Shown piece after piece: positions 26,424-35,461 of a stretch of DNA of 64,000 nt (within the stretch, counting starts at the first letter, position 1; each line of letters starts with the position of its first letter). The position numbers and the translations under genes were made by a program. This stretch comes from Anaerolineae bacterium (GTDB taxonomy: Bacteria; Chloroflexota; Anaerolineae; Aggregatilineales; J027): assembly GCA_021463865.1 (NCBI GenBank), contig JAJTXY010000009.1, positions 113,077 to 177,076 on the forward strand. Reading direction: 5' to 3'. The notes beneath the pieces are model-generated. The model did no database searches and was not told where the DNA came from. It worked only from the letters and a program-made list of their open reading frames with translations.

Positions 26424-29400
26424 ATGGATGCACTAAGCCTCATTTTGGTGATGCTCAGTGGCGCACTGCTGCTGATTGCGGGAATCGTCGTTGGCTACTG
26501 GCGAGGATGGAACCGAGCCACCCACAATTATGAGGCCAGCCATAGTCTCGACGCATTGGCCGATGTCGGTCAGGCGATTTTGGGAGCACAGTTAAATCTG
26601 GATGCCCTATGCGAAATCGTCTATCAGCAGTCCACCCGTGTTATAGACACCCGCGATTTTCAACTGGGCCTGATTGATGGTGACGACTATGAAATCAAGG
26701 TCTGGCTGAAAGAAGCCGAACGCCTACCAACCCAAATATTCAAGAATGGGGCATCTGAAGGGCTAATTGGCTGGGTACGTGATAATGCACGCGGTTTGCT
26801 TATCAACGACTTTCAAAAAGAATGGGACAGCCTACCTGCCCGCCCCCGTTATTATGACGAAAATAATCCGGCCCGTTCCGCGATTTTTGCCCCTCTCATT
26901 GCGGGAGCCAAGGTCATCGGGGTCATCGCCGCCCAAAGCCAAACCCCTTCCACCTTTACCGACGACGATTTGGGTCGTCTGACCGTGTTAGCTAATCAAG
27001 CAGCCGGAGCGATTCGTAATGCCCAGTTGTATACCGCTGCCAAAGAACGAGCCACCCGATTGAGGCTGATCGGTGAGGTATCACGTCAACTCAGTGGGGT
27101 TCAACCCCTGCCCGAACTACAACAACAAATTTTACGGCTCGTACAAGGCACTTTTAGTTATTATGCGGTCAACCTGTTCACAATTGACACGGAAACCAAC
27201 GAAATCGTCTTAGGAGCGAGTACTGCGTGGGATGCCGGATTTAAGGACATCCGCCTCAAAATGGGTTTTGGTATCGTTGGGTGGGTCGCGGAAAACGCTG
27301 AAATAGCAGTAGTGGGCGATGTGAGCAAAGACCCGCGTTATGTCGCCTCGGCTGCCTTGCCCGCTACCAAAAGCGAACTCGCCGCCCCATTGATTTTTGA
27401 TAATCGCGTATTGGGTGTGCTGGATGTGCAAAGCAATGAAGTGGACGCCTTCGATAAGGACGACTCATTCACGCTCAATGCGCTAGCGCAGCAACTGGCC
27501 CTCGCCTTCCAAGAATCTATCACCTATTCTGCCGAACGTCGCCAAGCCGAGCGTACCAACGCTCTGATCGAAGCGGCCCGTGCCGTCGTCTCGATTTTGG
27601 ATATTTCTAGCCTGTTCGACGAAGTGATTGACCTCATTACTGACCACTTTGGTTATGACCGGGTGCATATTTTCCTGCGTGACGGGGAGCGGGTTATTTT
27701 TCGTGGGGGCAAAGGCAGCCATACCAAACGCTGGCTGTTCGAAAGTCTAGCTTACAACATTGACGACAAGGGTTTTATTCCTTGGGTCGCCAATCACGGT
27801 CAGTTAATCGTCTCCGGGAACACTGCCGAAGATGAACGTTATATCAAGGGCGGCGGGCTAGAAGACACCCAAAGCGAAATGACCGTACCCATTCAAATGG
27901 GGTCACGCACCTTAGGCGTGTTGGATATTCAAAGCCCAAAGACCGATGCTTTTTCAGCCGAAGATGTGGCACTGGTACAGGCCCTTGCCGATACGGTTGC
28001 CATTGCCCTTCGTAATGCTGGCTTGATTGCCAACGAAATGCGCCGCCGTATTTTGTCGGAGACGCTGCAAGAAGTCAGCACCGTGCTGGCCTCATCACTC
28101 GATCTCGACAGCGTACTCAAAGAAATTCTGTTGGGGCTGGAACGTGTGGTCGAATACACCTCGGCGGTTATTCTGTTGTTGGACGATGAAAAAGCCTATT
28201 ATCTGGTGAGCGCGATTCATGGCGTAACCGAAGATGATGCGGTGTGGGATGAGGTGCTGCCCGCCGACCAAGATTCCGAAAACCACATTGATCGTATCCT
28301 GACCATGTTGGCCGCCAAACCGAGTGAAGGCAGTGGTGAAGAGCCACCCAAGCCCCGTCATGAGGATACACTCTCCGTCCCTCTGAGCATGGGCGAGGAA
28401 CACATCGGACATCTCGCCATCAAACGTATCGCCGTACAGTCATTTAGCACCGAAGAAAAAGCGATTACTAGTACCTTTGCTAGTCAAGCCGCCGTCGCCA
28501 TTATGAATGCCCAGTTGTATATGGCCCAAAAGGAAGAGGCATGGATTTCCACCGCCCTCCTCCAAGTAGCCGAAGCAACCGGTCAAGCAACCAGCCCCGA
28601 TGAAGTTTTGGAAACCGTCGCCCGTATCACCCCATTATTGGCAGGCGTTGAATGGTGTGCCGTCTTTTTGTCCGAAGATAAATTTTTCCGGATGGTCGAG
28701 GTCTCTGGGGTCAATCAACGCTTTGTTGAAGCCTTTCAGGGATTCAAAATTGACCCAGCCCAATGGCCTCCAATGCATGACTTAATCGAGACAGGCCGCC
28801 CCGTGATTCTAGACGCGACTGCGCCCATGCCAGCAGGTCTACCCGTCGAAATTGACGTGGTACAAGCCGTTCTGCTGCCCTTGTTTGCGAAAGGGACAGT
28901 CATTGGCACGCTGCTCATTGGTCAGCGTGAAGGCGATGCCCCGCTCACCCGCCGCAAAATTGAACTGGTATCGGGGATCGCCAACCAAGCAGCCCTTGCT
29001 ATCGAAGGCGCTCAACTGTATACCGCCCAACAAGAGGAACAGTGGATCACAACGGTACTGCTGCAAGTCGCGGAGGCCGTCAACAGCCAATTTGACCTCG
29101 ACAGCACATTGGAAAGTATCGTGCGCCTTACCACCTTGTTGGTCGGGGTAACCCGCTGCATTATTTTGCGCTGGGACGATAGTTTACAGCAATTCTATGC
29201 CTCCAAATCATTTGGTCTCTCTCCGCAAGGTGAACGCCTGTTTAATCAATTAACGATTCGGCCCGCCGAGAGCCAATTATTTACTACTCTGTGGGACACC
29301 CTACAGGCTGTCCCTGCGGGTGAAAATCTGCCCTATTTCATCCCGGATGCACTGCGAGAAGCGATAGAGATACCCGCTGTGCTGGCTCTGCCCTTGATGG

Positions 29401-30386
29401 CACAAGGGACGATTGTCGGCACGATGTTGGTAGATCATTTTGAATATGAAAGCCATAGTGGTCAGCGGCGTCTCAATATTTTGATCGGGATCGCCTATCA
29501 AAGCGCCCTTGCCATTCGTACCGCCCGTCTACAAGAGGAAGCCATTATCGCCGAGAGTTTTGAGCGCGAAATGGAAGTGGCACGCGGAATCCAACTGAGT
29601 CTGCTGCCCGACAAACCGCCGCAAATTGACGGGTGGGACGTCGCTGCTTATTATCGTCCGGCGCGTTTGGTGGGAGGCGATTTCTATGACTTTATCCCAT
29701 TGGGCGATGATAAATACGCCTTCGTGATTGCCGATGTTGCGGATAAGGGTATCGCCGCCGCCATGTTTATGACGGTCTGCCGTACCATCATTCGGGCAGT
29801 CGCCTCGCGCCGTCGTTCCGCCGCCGAAACCCTGCTGCGCGTCAACAAATTAGTCGTACATGATAATCGCAGCGAACTTTTTTTCACCTGCTGGTATGGG
29901 ATTTTGGATGTCAAAACCGGGACGTTGCAATTTAGCAGCGGCGGTCACAATCCTCCGTTGATTGCACGAGAAAATGGCGAACTGGTCGAACTGCGAATTA
30001 AGGGCATCGCGCTAGGATTGTTTGACCCCATCCAGCTTCAAGAGGCTACTGTCGAAATTGAGGTGGGCGATACCCTCTTGGCCTATACCGACGGACTGAC
30101 CGAAGCGCAACGGGCCGATAACTCCGAATTTGGTGAAGTGGAACTCCATATTACCACTCGGAAATTACGCCAGCGCTCGGCGGCGGATTTTGTGCAAAAG
30201 CTGACCACCGCCGTTGATCGGTTTACGGGTGATCAGCCTGCCTTTGATGACCTAACCCTGTTTGTCGTCAAGCGCTTAATGCAAAGTTCAGTCTCACCAA
30301 GCGGCCAACCAGAACAATCCACCAGCGAACTACCCTATTCCGGTGCGCTGGTGGAGTCCGATGAGGAAGAGGGTGTTAATTCATAA
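26424..30386 (+). CDS. Membrane-anchored six-GAF SpoIIE/PP2C-type phosphatase
   Basis: This 1320-residue signalling protein has one N-terminal membrane helix (about 4-25). About six GAF domains follow in tandem (roughly 35-205, 210-370, 375-540, 545-700, 705-860, 865-1035), each closing with a 'NAQLY'-like helix. A SpoIIE/RsbU-type serine phosphatase (about 1045-1280) completes it. Its metal-binding acids are in 'VGGDFYDF', 'ADVADKGIAAAM', 'TDGLTEA' and 'FDDLTL'. It would dephosphorylate a STAS protein, most likely one of the two encoded upstream, in response to ligands sensed by the GAF domains. The C-terminal 52 bases overlap the convergent lipoprotein gene. Confidence 0.9.
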   Translation: MDALSLILVMLSGALLLIAGIVVGYWRGWNRATHNYEASHSLDALADVGQAILGAQLNLDALCEIVYQQSTRVIDTRDFQLGLIDGDDYEIKVWLKEAERLPTQIFKNGASEGLIGWVRDNARGLLINDFQKEWDSLPARPRYYDENNPARSAIFAPLIAGAKVIGVIAAQSQTPSTFTDDDLGRLTVLANQAAGAIRNAQLYTAAKERATRLRLIGEVSRQLSGVQPLPELQQQILRLVQGTFSYYAVNLFTIDTETNEIVLGASTAWDAGFKDIRLKMGFGIVGWVAENAEIAVVGDVSKDPRYVASAALPATKSELAAPLIFDNRVLGVLDVQSNEVDAFDKDDSFTLNALAQQLALAFQESITYSAERRQAERTNALIEAARAVVSILDISSLFDEVIDLITDHFGYDRVHIFLRDGERVIFRGGKGSHTKRWLFESLAYNIDDKGFIPWVANHGQLIVSGNTAEDERYIKGGGLEDTQSEMTVPIQMGSRTLGVLDIQSPKTDAFSAEDVALVQALADTVAIALRNAGLIANEMRRRILSETLQEVSTVLASSLDLDSVLKEILLGLERVVEYTSAVILLLDDEKAYYLVSAIHGVTEDDAVWDEVLPADQDSENHIDRILTMLAAKPSEGSGEEPPKPRHEDTLSVPLSMGEEHIGHLAIKRIAVQSFSTEEKAITSTFASQAAVAIMNAQLYMAQKEEAWISTALLQVAEATGQATSPDEVLETVARITPLLAGVEWCAVFLSEDKFFRMVEVSGVNQRFVEAFQGFKIDPAQWPPMHDLIETGRPVILDATAPMPAGLPVEIDVVQAVLLPLFAKGTVIGTLLIGQREGDAPLTRRKIELVSGIANQAALAIEGAQLYTAQQEEQWITTVLLQVAEAVNSQFDLDSTLESIVRLTTLLVGVTRCIILRWDDSLQQFYASKSFGLSPQGERLFNQLTIRPAESQLFTTLWDTLQAVPAGENLPYFIPDALREAIEIPAVLALPLMAQGTIVGTMLVDHFEYESHSGQRRLNILIGIAYQSALAIRTARLQEEAIIAESFEREMEVARGIQLSLLPDKPPQIDGWDVAAYYRPARLVGGDFYDFIPLGDDKYAFVIADVADKGIAAAMFMTVCRTIIRAVASRRRSAAETLLRVNKLVVHDNRSELFFTCWYGILDVKTGTLQFSSGGHNPPLIARENGELVELRIKGIALGLFDPIQLQEATVEIEVGDTLLAYTDGLTEAQRADNSEFGEVELHITTRKLRQRSAADFVQKLTTAVDRFTGDQPAFDDLTLFVVKRLMQSSVSPSGQPEQSTSELPYSGALVESDEEEGVNS

Positions 30387-30901
30387 AGCGGGTTGACAAT
30401 ACTTTGCAGATCCGCCAACAACCCGTTTAAGTTGGTAATATAGGGTGACACCTGCTCCCCCAAATCCGCCTTACTGATTTCGCCCGACGTAAATTGCTGA
30501 AAACCATCAATCACCGCCTGCATAGCCGTCAGCACTTGCTGTGAATTAATTTGCACACAAGTGGGAGTGGGGGTCATGGCAATGACATTACGCAAATCGA
30601 GCAGGCGCGACAGGATTTGCAGCGCATCATCACGCTGATTCTCCTCCACCGTTCTTCGGTTTTCATCAGCTTCTGTCGCAAACGACTGCATATTAAAATA
30701 AACATTCTCAAACCAGTCCTCTAATTCGCCGGGAGGACATCCGGGGACAATCGTCATATCTGGCACCGGCATGAGGGTCAAAACCACCGTTGCCTGCTGT
30801 GAATCATCGCGGGGCTGAGATTTCCCCCCATCGGACTCATCTTCCCCACACGCAACTAACAGCATCCCAATCAGGCCAGCCAACATCCATCGCTTGAACA
30901 T
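30335..30901 (-). CDS. Hypothetical lipoprotein
   Basis: This 188-residue exported protein has a type II signal peptide whose lipobox is LLVAC (Cys about 18), followed by an acidic, Gly/Ser-containing linker. The mature part is mainly helical, with no motif recognised. AGGTGA lies upstream of the ATG. Its 3' end overlaps the convergent phosphatase gene by 52 bases, and the GC pattern shows no oddity. Confidence 0.65.
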   Translation of the reverse strand: MFKRWMLAGLIGMLLVACGEDESDGGKSQPRDDSQQATVVLTLMPVPDMTIVPGCPPGELEDWFENVYFNMQSFATEADENRRTVEENQRDDALQILSRLLDLRNVIAMTPTPTCVQINSQQVLTAMQAVIDGFQQFTSGEISKADLGEQVSPYITNLNGLLADLQSIVNPLYELTPSSSSDSTSAPE

Positions 30902-31066
30902 GTTTTATCACCTAACATGAATGTATAAGTCAACATCAAAATTGTACCCTGAATTTGTCATCAAATTTGTCTTAACCCATAAACACAAACCAACCTCGCT
31001 TGATTATTTATTATCTCCTTTCTACAATAGGCATGTTCACTGATTACGCGCATTGGGGGTCAAATT

Positions 31067-32692
31067 ATGCCGCAGCTTTTCTCTAGAGCAGATGAAAACG
31101 GTTGGGTGACGCCTGCCGCCGCTGATGTGGGGGTCGCGCCTGCTGAAAAACCCTATGACGCCAAATATCTCTATCAACAAGCCAATCTGATTCAGCGCCG
31201 CTTTGCTGAATTAAGCACCCCGGTACGCATTGTGGATGTACGGGCCTCGCCATCACACTTACGTTTCTTGCTGCGTCCGGCTATCAGTGGACAGACGTCT
31301 CAATTAGGCGGCATTACTGAAAATCTGCGCCCTGCCCTGCCCGGCCTACAACGAAGCCTAAAAGCCGAATTGGTAGAACTCTACCCTGCCCAGAAATCCG
31401 GGGAAGGGGCAGTGCTGTTGGTGCGGCCAGAAAACCCGATCCCACTCAGTTTGGATTATTTATTGGGCCAAGAAAATTTCCTAAATATCACCGAACCAAC
31501 TGCCCTATCGCTGGGATTGAGCCTCAGTCAGCAGACCATCGTGCGCGATTTGCGATCCATGCCCCATCTGCTGATTGTCGGGGATACACCACAGCGACTG
31601 CACTTGATGTCGGCCTTGATTTTGCAGTTATGCCTCTTTAACACCCCTGCCGAATTTCGTTTTGCCTTGATCGGGGCACGCACCGAGATCATGGATGCCC
31701 TTGCCCAAAGCCCCCATATCCTCGGCGGGACATTACACACCCTCAAAGAATTCCGCCGTCTGTTGGATGGGTTGATTAAACATCTAGGTCAGCGCAAAAA
31801 TCAATTTAATCAGCAAAACGCCAAGACCCTTGATGAATATAACGAAGTGGTCAAAGGCCAGCCGCTAAAACCCTTCCCACGTTTGTTGATTACGCTGGAT
31901 GCCGTCTCGGTCAAAGGCTGGGGTGAAGATCGCCAAGCATGGTTTTCTAATCTTTATCGTTTGGTCAAAGAAGGGCCAGCGCTCGGTTTGCATGTCGTGT
32001 TGGCTGTGCCTGATCTACAATCTACAACCGTCCCCTCTCAGCTTTTGGAATTGATGCCAGAGCAGATGATTTTGCGCTCGGCCTTTAATACAGTCAATTG
32101 GGCACAGCCGCCTGCTGCATTCCCCGTCGCATTGATTGACAGCATGTACCGCGCCAATGGGTCTGCCCCCCAACCCATCGAACTGCCAGAAGTGGATAAC
32201 AAACAAATCGGGCAGATTCTCAAATATTGGCGGCGTGTAGCAACCCTCCGCAACACCGACAGCCCCGATGCAGCCCCTATCCCACCAACGGGCTTAACTG
32301 GGTATCTGCGGCGCACAGGCCAAACGGGGGCATTGTTGGCCGCCCGTCAGCAGCGCGAAGCCGAACAAAGCGACGCCAGCCTATCCGCAGCGATTTTGGC
32401 GGAAGTGCCGGCCATCATCAAAGCCGAACGCGATACCAAACCTGATCTGCCTGTGGTGGATGAAAATACCCCACCCGTGCCGCGCCATTTCTTGTTATTG
32501 GAGAAAAAATATCGGCGGGCGGGGGCGTTGGCAGCTTACTTAGGTTGGTTGAGCATCGGGCCGCTGATTGATGTGTTGGAGCAGTCGCCCCAAGATGCCC
32601 GCGCCACCCTCAAAGCCTTGCAGGAGGCCGGATTATTGGAGGCAGGGGAAAGCCCCATACTGCGGTTTATGCGCTTGAGCGAGGAAGAGTAA
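31067..32692 (+). CDS. FtsK/SpoIIIE-like protein with degenerate ATPase site
   Basis: This 541-residue protein is collinear with the FtsK motor region: 'LLGQENFLNITEPTALSLGLS', 'MPHLLIVGDTPQRLHLMSALILQL', 'FALIGARTEIMDAL...PHILGG', 'LLDGLIKHLGQRKNQFNQQNAKTLDEYNE', 'GPALGLHVVLAV' and a C-terminal winged-helix-like part (about 480-540). In FtsK the Walker A is GATGSGKS. Here residues 172-179 read GDTPQRLH, so the lysine and the glycines are gone. Walker B reads 'LLITLDAVS' with the Glu replaced by Ala (D278-A279). It is therefore probably not an ATP-driven translocase. No membrane helices are present. GGGGG precedes the ATG. Confidence 0.75.
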   Translation: MPQLFSRADENGWVTPAAADVGVAPAEKPYDAKYLYQQANLIQRRFAELSTPVRIVDVRASPSHLRFLLRPAISGQTSQLGGITENLRPALPGLQRSLKAELVELYPAQKSGEGAVLLVRPENPIPLSLDYLLGQENFLNITEPTALSLGLSLSQQTIVRDLRSMPHLLIVGDTPQRLHLMSALILQLCLFNTPAEFRFALIGARTEIMDALAQSPHILGGTLHTLKEFRRLLDGLIKHLGQRKNQFNQQNAKTLDEYNEVVKGQPLKPFPRLLITLDAVSVKGWGEDRQAWFSNLYRLVKEGPALGLHVVLAVPDLQSTTVPSQLLELMPEQMILRSAFNTVNWAQPPAAFPVALIDSMYRANGSAPQPIELPEVDNKQIGQILKYWRRVATLRNTDSPDAAPIPPTGLTGYLRRTGQTGALLAARQQREAEQSDASLSAAILAEVPAIIKAERDTKPDLPVVDENTPPVPRHFLLLEKKYRRAGALAAYLGWLSIGPLIDVLEQSPQDARATLKALQEAGLLEAGESPILRFMRLSEEE

Positions 32693-33673
32693 TTAATCAG
32701 GTGTGGCAGTCGGAGTCGGTGCAACAAACGGCGTATTGACGGCCTGAATTTGCAGCACCCCATCTTGGATATAAGCAATCTGGCTACCATCGGGGCTGAG
32801 GGCGAAATTATAACGACCCGCCAAAGAAATTTTTCTGATGGGTTGATGGGTAGGAACATCCCAAAGTTGAATTCCGCCACTTGTAAGACTCACCAGCGTG
32901 TTTCCTTTCCATTCTGTTTTGGCAAGCGGATAGTCATATGCTAGGATGATTGGAGATAAGTTAGGTTTGGTCAGACCTAATTTATAAATATCAATTCCAT
33001 AATATGGCACCCCACCTGAAGATTGCACAATGGCTATATACTGGCTATCGTTGCCCCATGAACCCCAATATATGGACAAAGGTAACTCAATCTCTTGTTG
33101 AAGTTCACCTGTAAGGCTATCCCAGATAGTCAAAGTATATGCAAAGCTGGCTACTTCAAATCCATCTGGACTCCACTGAACTTCCAAAGAAAGGGCGGTT
33201 GACTCAGTGGCAGTAACTAATGCGCCATTATCAGCATTCCAGATACGAATACCAATCCCACTGACCGCTATCAGGTTGCTGATAGGATTCCAATCCAAAT
33301 TTTCGACATCTTCCCCTTTCATTCCATCATCGGTAAAACTTCGAACTAGAATTGGAGACACGAATGAACTCACATCCCAAATTTCAATTTCGCCTGTAAA
33401 CATAGCTTGTGACCGACTGCGCCTCAGTAGAGCCACCAAATCACCGGAGGAACTCCATGTGATGTCGTCAATTGCACCCAAAGTAATCTCATGGATATTT
33501 CCATCTGAATAGAGCCAAGCCCCTTCTCGTGACGTAAAAGCAATAGATGAGCCATCAGGACTCCATTCCATACCCGGAAATGGGTAGGTAAGGGTTGGTT
33601 GCTGCCCTATACTTTGCCCAACCGAGGCAAGACAGCAAACCAGCAGAAGCACAATCAAAAGAAGGCGTTTCAT
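32693..33673 (-). CDS. Exported WD40/TolB-like beta-propeller protein
   Basis: This protein of about 326 residues has a cleavable-looking signal peptide (Lys-Arg, then Leu-rich, ending near 'SIGQQ'). Repeated propeller blades follow, recognised by 'MEWSPDGSSIAFTS', 'LDWNPISNLIAVSG', 'VQWSPDGFEVASF' and 'FALSPDGSQIAYI', with 'IWD' strand ends. The tail is Pro/Thr-rich. Such propellers usually bind proteins; no catalytic motif is seen. ATG at 33673 has GAGGTGG close upstream, and a GTG at 33685 would give a four-base overlap with the LCP gene stop. It abuts the convergent FtsK-like gene with no gap. Confidence 0.75.
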   Translation of the reverse strand: MKRLLLIVLLLVCCLASVGQSIGQQPTLTYPFPGMEWSPDGSSIAFTSREGAWLYSDGNIHEITLGAIDDITWSSSGDLVALLRRSRSQAMFTGEIEIWDVSSFVSPILVRSFTDDGMKGEDVENLDWNPISNLIAVSGIGIRIWNADNGALVTATESTALSLEVQWSPDGFEVASFAYTLTIWDSLTGELQQEIELPLSIYWGSWGNDSQYIAIVQSSGGVPYYGIDIYKLGLTKPNLSPIILAYDYPLAKTEWKGNTLVSLTSGGIQLWDVPTHQPIRKISLAGRYNFALSPDGSQIAYIQDGVLQIQAVNTPFVAPTPTATPD

Positions 33674-33681
33674 AAGCCACC

Positions 33682-35226
33682 TCACGGTTGCGGCGTCGGG
33701 GTCACATCCACAGGCGCACGTACATCCCGATCCACGCAGGCCGAATAGTTGGAGGTCAGATACACCGCAAAATCGCTAGTCCGGTTGGGGTCGGGTTGAA
33801 CGATGATGTTGTCGGGGTGGATGCTGAGGATGTCCACCAGTGTGTCGCGGATACTGCCCTTGTCCTCCCCGGTGTAATCAATCAAAAGGGTATCGGTACG
33901 GTCAGCATAGTCGGCAGGTGGCGCACCCTCGCCCATTGGCTGTGAAAGCACCCCCTCCCACAACAAACGATCCGCCGCGACATAATCCATCTGCACACCC
34001 AAGCCGCTGTTGTCATAAATGGCGACCTGACTGCTCTCACTCGCCAAGCGGTTTTCGGTGGGGGGAGTCAAAAATGCCTGAATGGTGTTAATGATGCCGA
34101 GTTGAGGAAGCTGGACATTGCTGCCGTCGGGGGATGTCCATGATACGGTTTCAAAACCCAATCGGAAGAAATGATTCTCAATCTGATTTGGTTCAAGGCC
34201 CAACGCAATCGGGGCAAGCTGAATCATCACCTCCAGCGGGATATTGGTCTCGACCACATCCGTCAATTGGTCATACAGCGCGGGGATGTCCGTCACCCAA
34301 CTGCCCTGTTTCCCCTGTGCCCAAATCGCCCGTAAAATCTGCTGCTGACGGCGGCCTCGGTCAAAGTCGCTGCTGGAATGGCGACTGCGGGCATAAAACA
34401 GTGCCGTGATACTATCCATATGATGCACCCCGACGGGCAGGGTATAAAATTCAAAAATCGGCTCGTTATTGTCGTCGTATTCGCCCGTAAATTTATAGTC
34501 TTGGATGGCACAGTCTACCGCCACCGTCACTCCACCGAGCGTATCAATCACCTGTTTAAAGCCACTGAAATCAATCATGGCAAAATAGTGGATACGGATG
34601 CCAAAATTGTAGAGGATGGTCTGGCGCAAAAGGCCAAATCCGCCGTCCGTCCAGCCAACCGCCTCACCGCGCCCCCACGCCAAATTCAACCGCTGCATCC
34701 CCCAATCGGGAATATAGACCAACAAATCACGTGGGAGGGAAAGCATCGAAACCGTTTGGGTGGTCAGATTAACGCTGACGATAATCATGGTGTCGGTGCG
34801 ATACACCCCATCAGCTTGGTCAATGGATTCGCTGTCTTTGCCGAGCAGTAGAAAATTATAGAGTTCATATTCTGTGCCTTCCCGATCACGTGCCACCAAC
34901 AACGGCATTCGCGTTGGCACAAGTGTCCCATTCGAGACAAGGCCGGGTTCGGGATTCAACGGATACAGTACCGTCGGCGTGGCGAGGGGTGCGTTTGACG
35001 TTGACTGCGGCGTGGTCGTCGGTGGAAGGGTTTCAATGGTAGGAGTCGGCGTCAAGGATGGTACTGGTGGAAGCACATCGGAGGTATTGGTCGGAAATGG
35101 CGTAAAATCGCCTTGCCGATGCCCGGACGCATCCGCATTTTGCTGGGTGGCGGTGATTGCCAATAATAAACTGACTACCATCCCTAACCCGCTGATTCCA
35201 AGCCAAAATCGTTGCTGCCTAACCAT
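33682..35226 (-). CDS. LytR-CpsA-Psr (LCP) family cell-wall glycopolymer transferase
   Basis: This protein of about 514 residues has an N-terminal membrane helix (about 7-26) and a Pro/Thr-rich stalk (35-105). The LCP catalytic domain follows (about 125-350), with 'MLSLPRDLLVYIP', 'LNLAWGRGE', 'FSGFKQVIDTLGGVTV' and 'ARSRHSSSDFDRGRRQQQIL', including the conserved Arg/Asp clusters. A LytR_C domain lies at about 390-500. LCP enzymes move lipid-linked polymers onto peptidoglycan outside the membrane, so a glycopolymer-decorated wall is implied. GGGAG precedes the ATG at 35226. The downstream propeller gene is likely coupled. Confidence 0.9.
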   Translation of the reverse strand: MVRQQRFWLGISGLGMVVSLLLAITATQQNADASGHRQGDFTPFPTNTSDVLPPVPSLTPTPTIETLPPTTTPQSTSNAPLATPTVLYPLNPEPGLVSNGTLVPTRMPLLVARDREGTEYELYNFLLLGKDSESIDQADGVYRTDTMIIVSVNLTTQTVSMLSLPRDLLVYIPDWGMQRLNLAWGRGEAVGWTDGGFGLLRQTILYNFGIRIHYFAMIDFSGFKQVIDTLGGVTVAVDCAIQDYKFTGEYDDNNEPIFEFYTLPVGVHHMDSITALFYARSRHSSSDFDRGRRQQQILRAIWAQGKQGSWVTDIPALYDQLTDVVETNIPLEVMIQLAPIALGLEPNQIENHFFRLGFETVSWTSPDGSNVQLPQLGIINTIQAFLTPPTENRLASESSQVAIYDNSGLGVQMDYVAADRLLWEGVLSQPMGEGAPPADYADRTDTLLIDYTGEDKGSIRDTLVDILSIHPDNIIVQPDPNRTSDFAVYLTSNYSACVDRDVRAPVDVTPTPQP

Positions 35227-35461
35227 GCGCCATCTCCCAAAACAATAAATCTTGTGTATCAAAAATCGGCAAGCAACTATAGCGCCTTCCCCAACCGTCT
35301 GCCAAGACTAGGCGACCATACGTAGGGCAGACGCGCATAACCACCCTCCAACGGTTTTGATACCTGACTCGTACCCTAGAAGCTATTTCTTGCTCTCGTG
35401 CTGTAAACACCTGTGCTATACTGACGATAAAGATTTTGTCTAGTACCCGTTGGAGCGCGAT

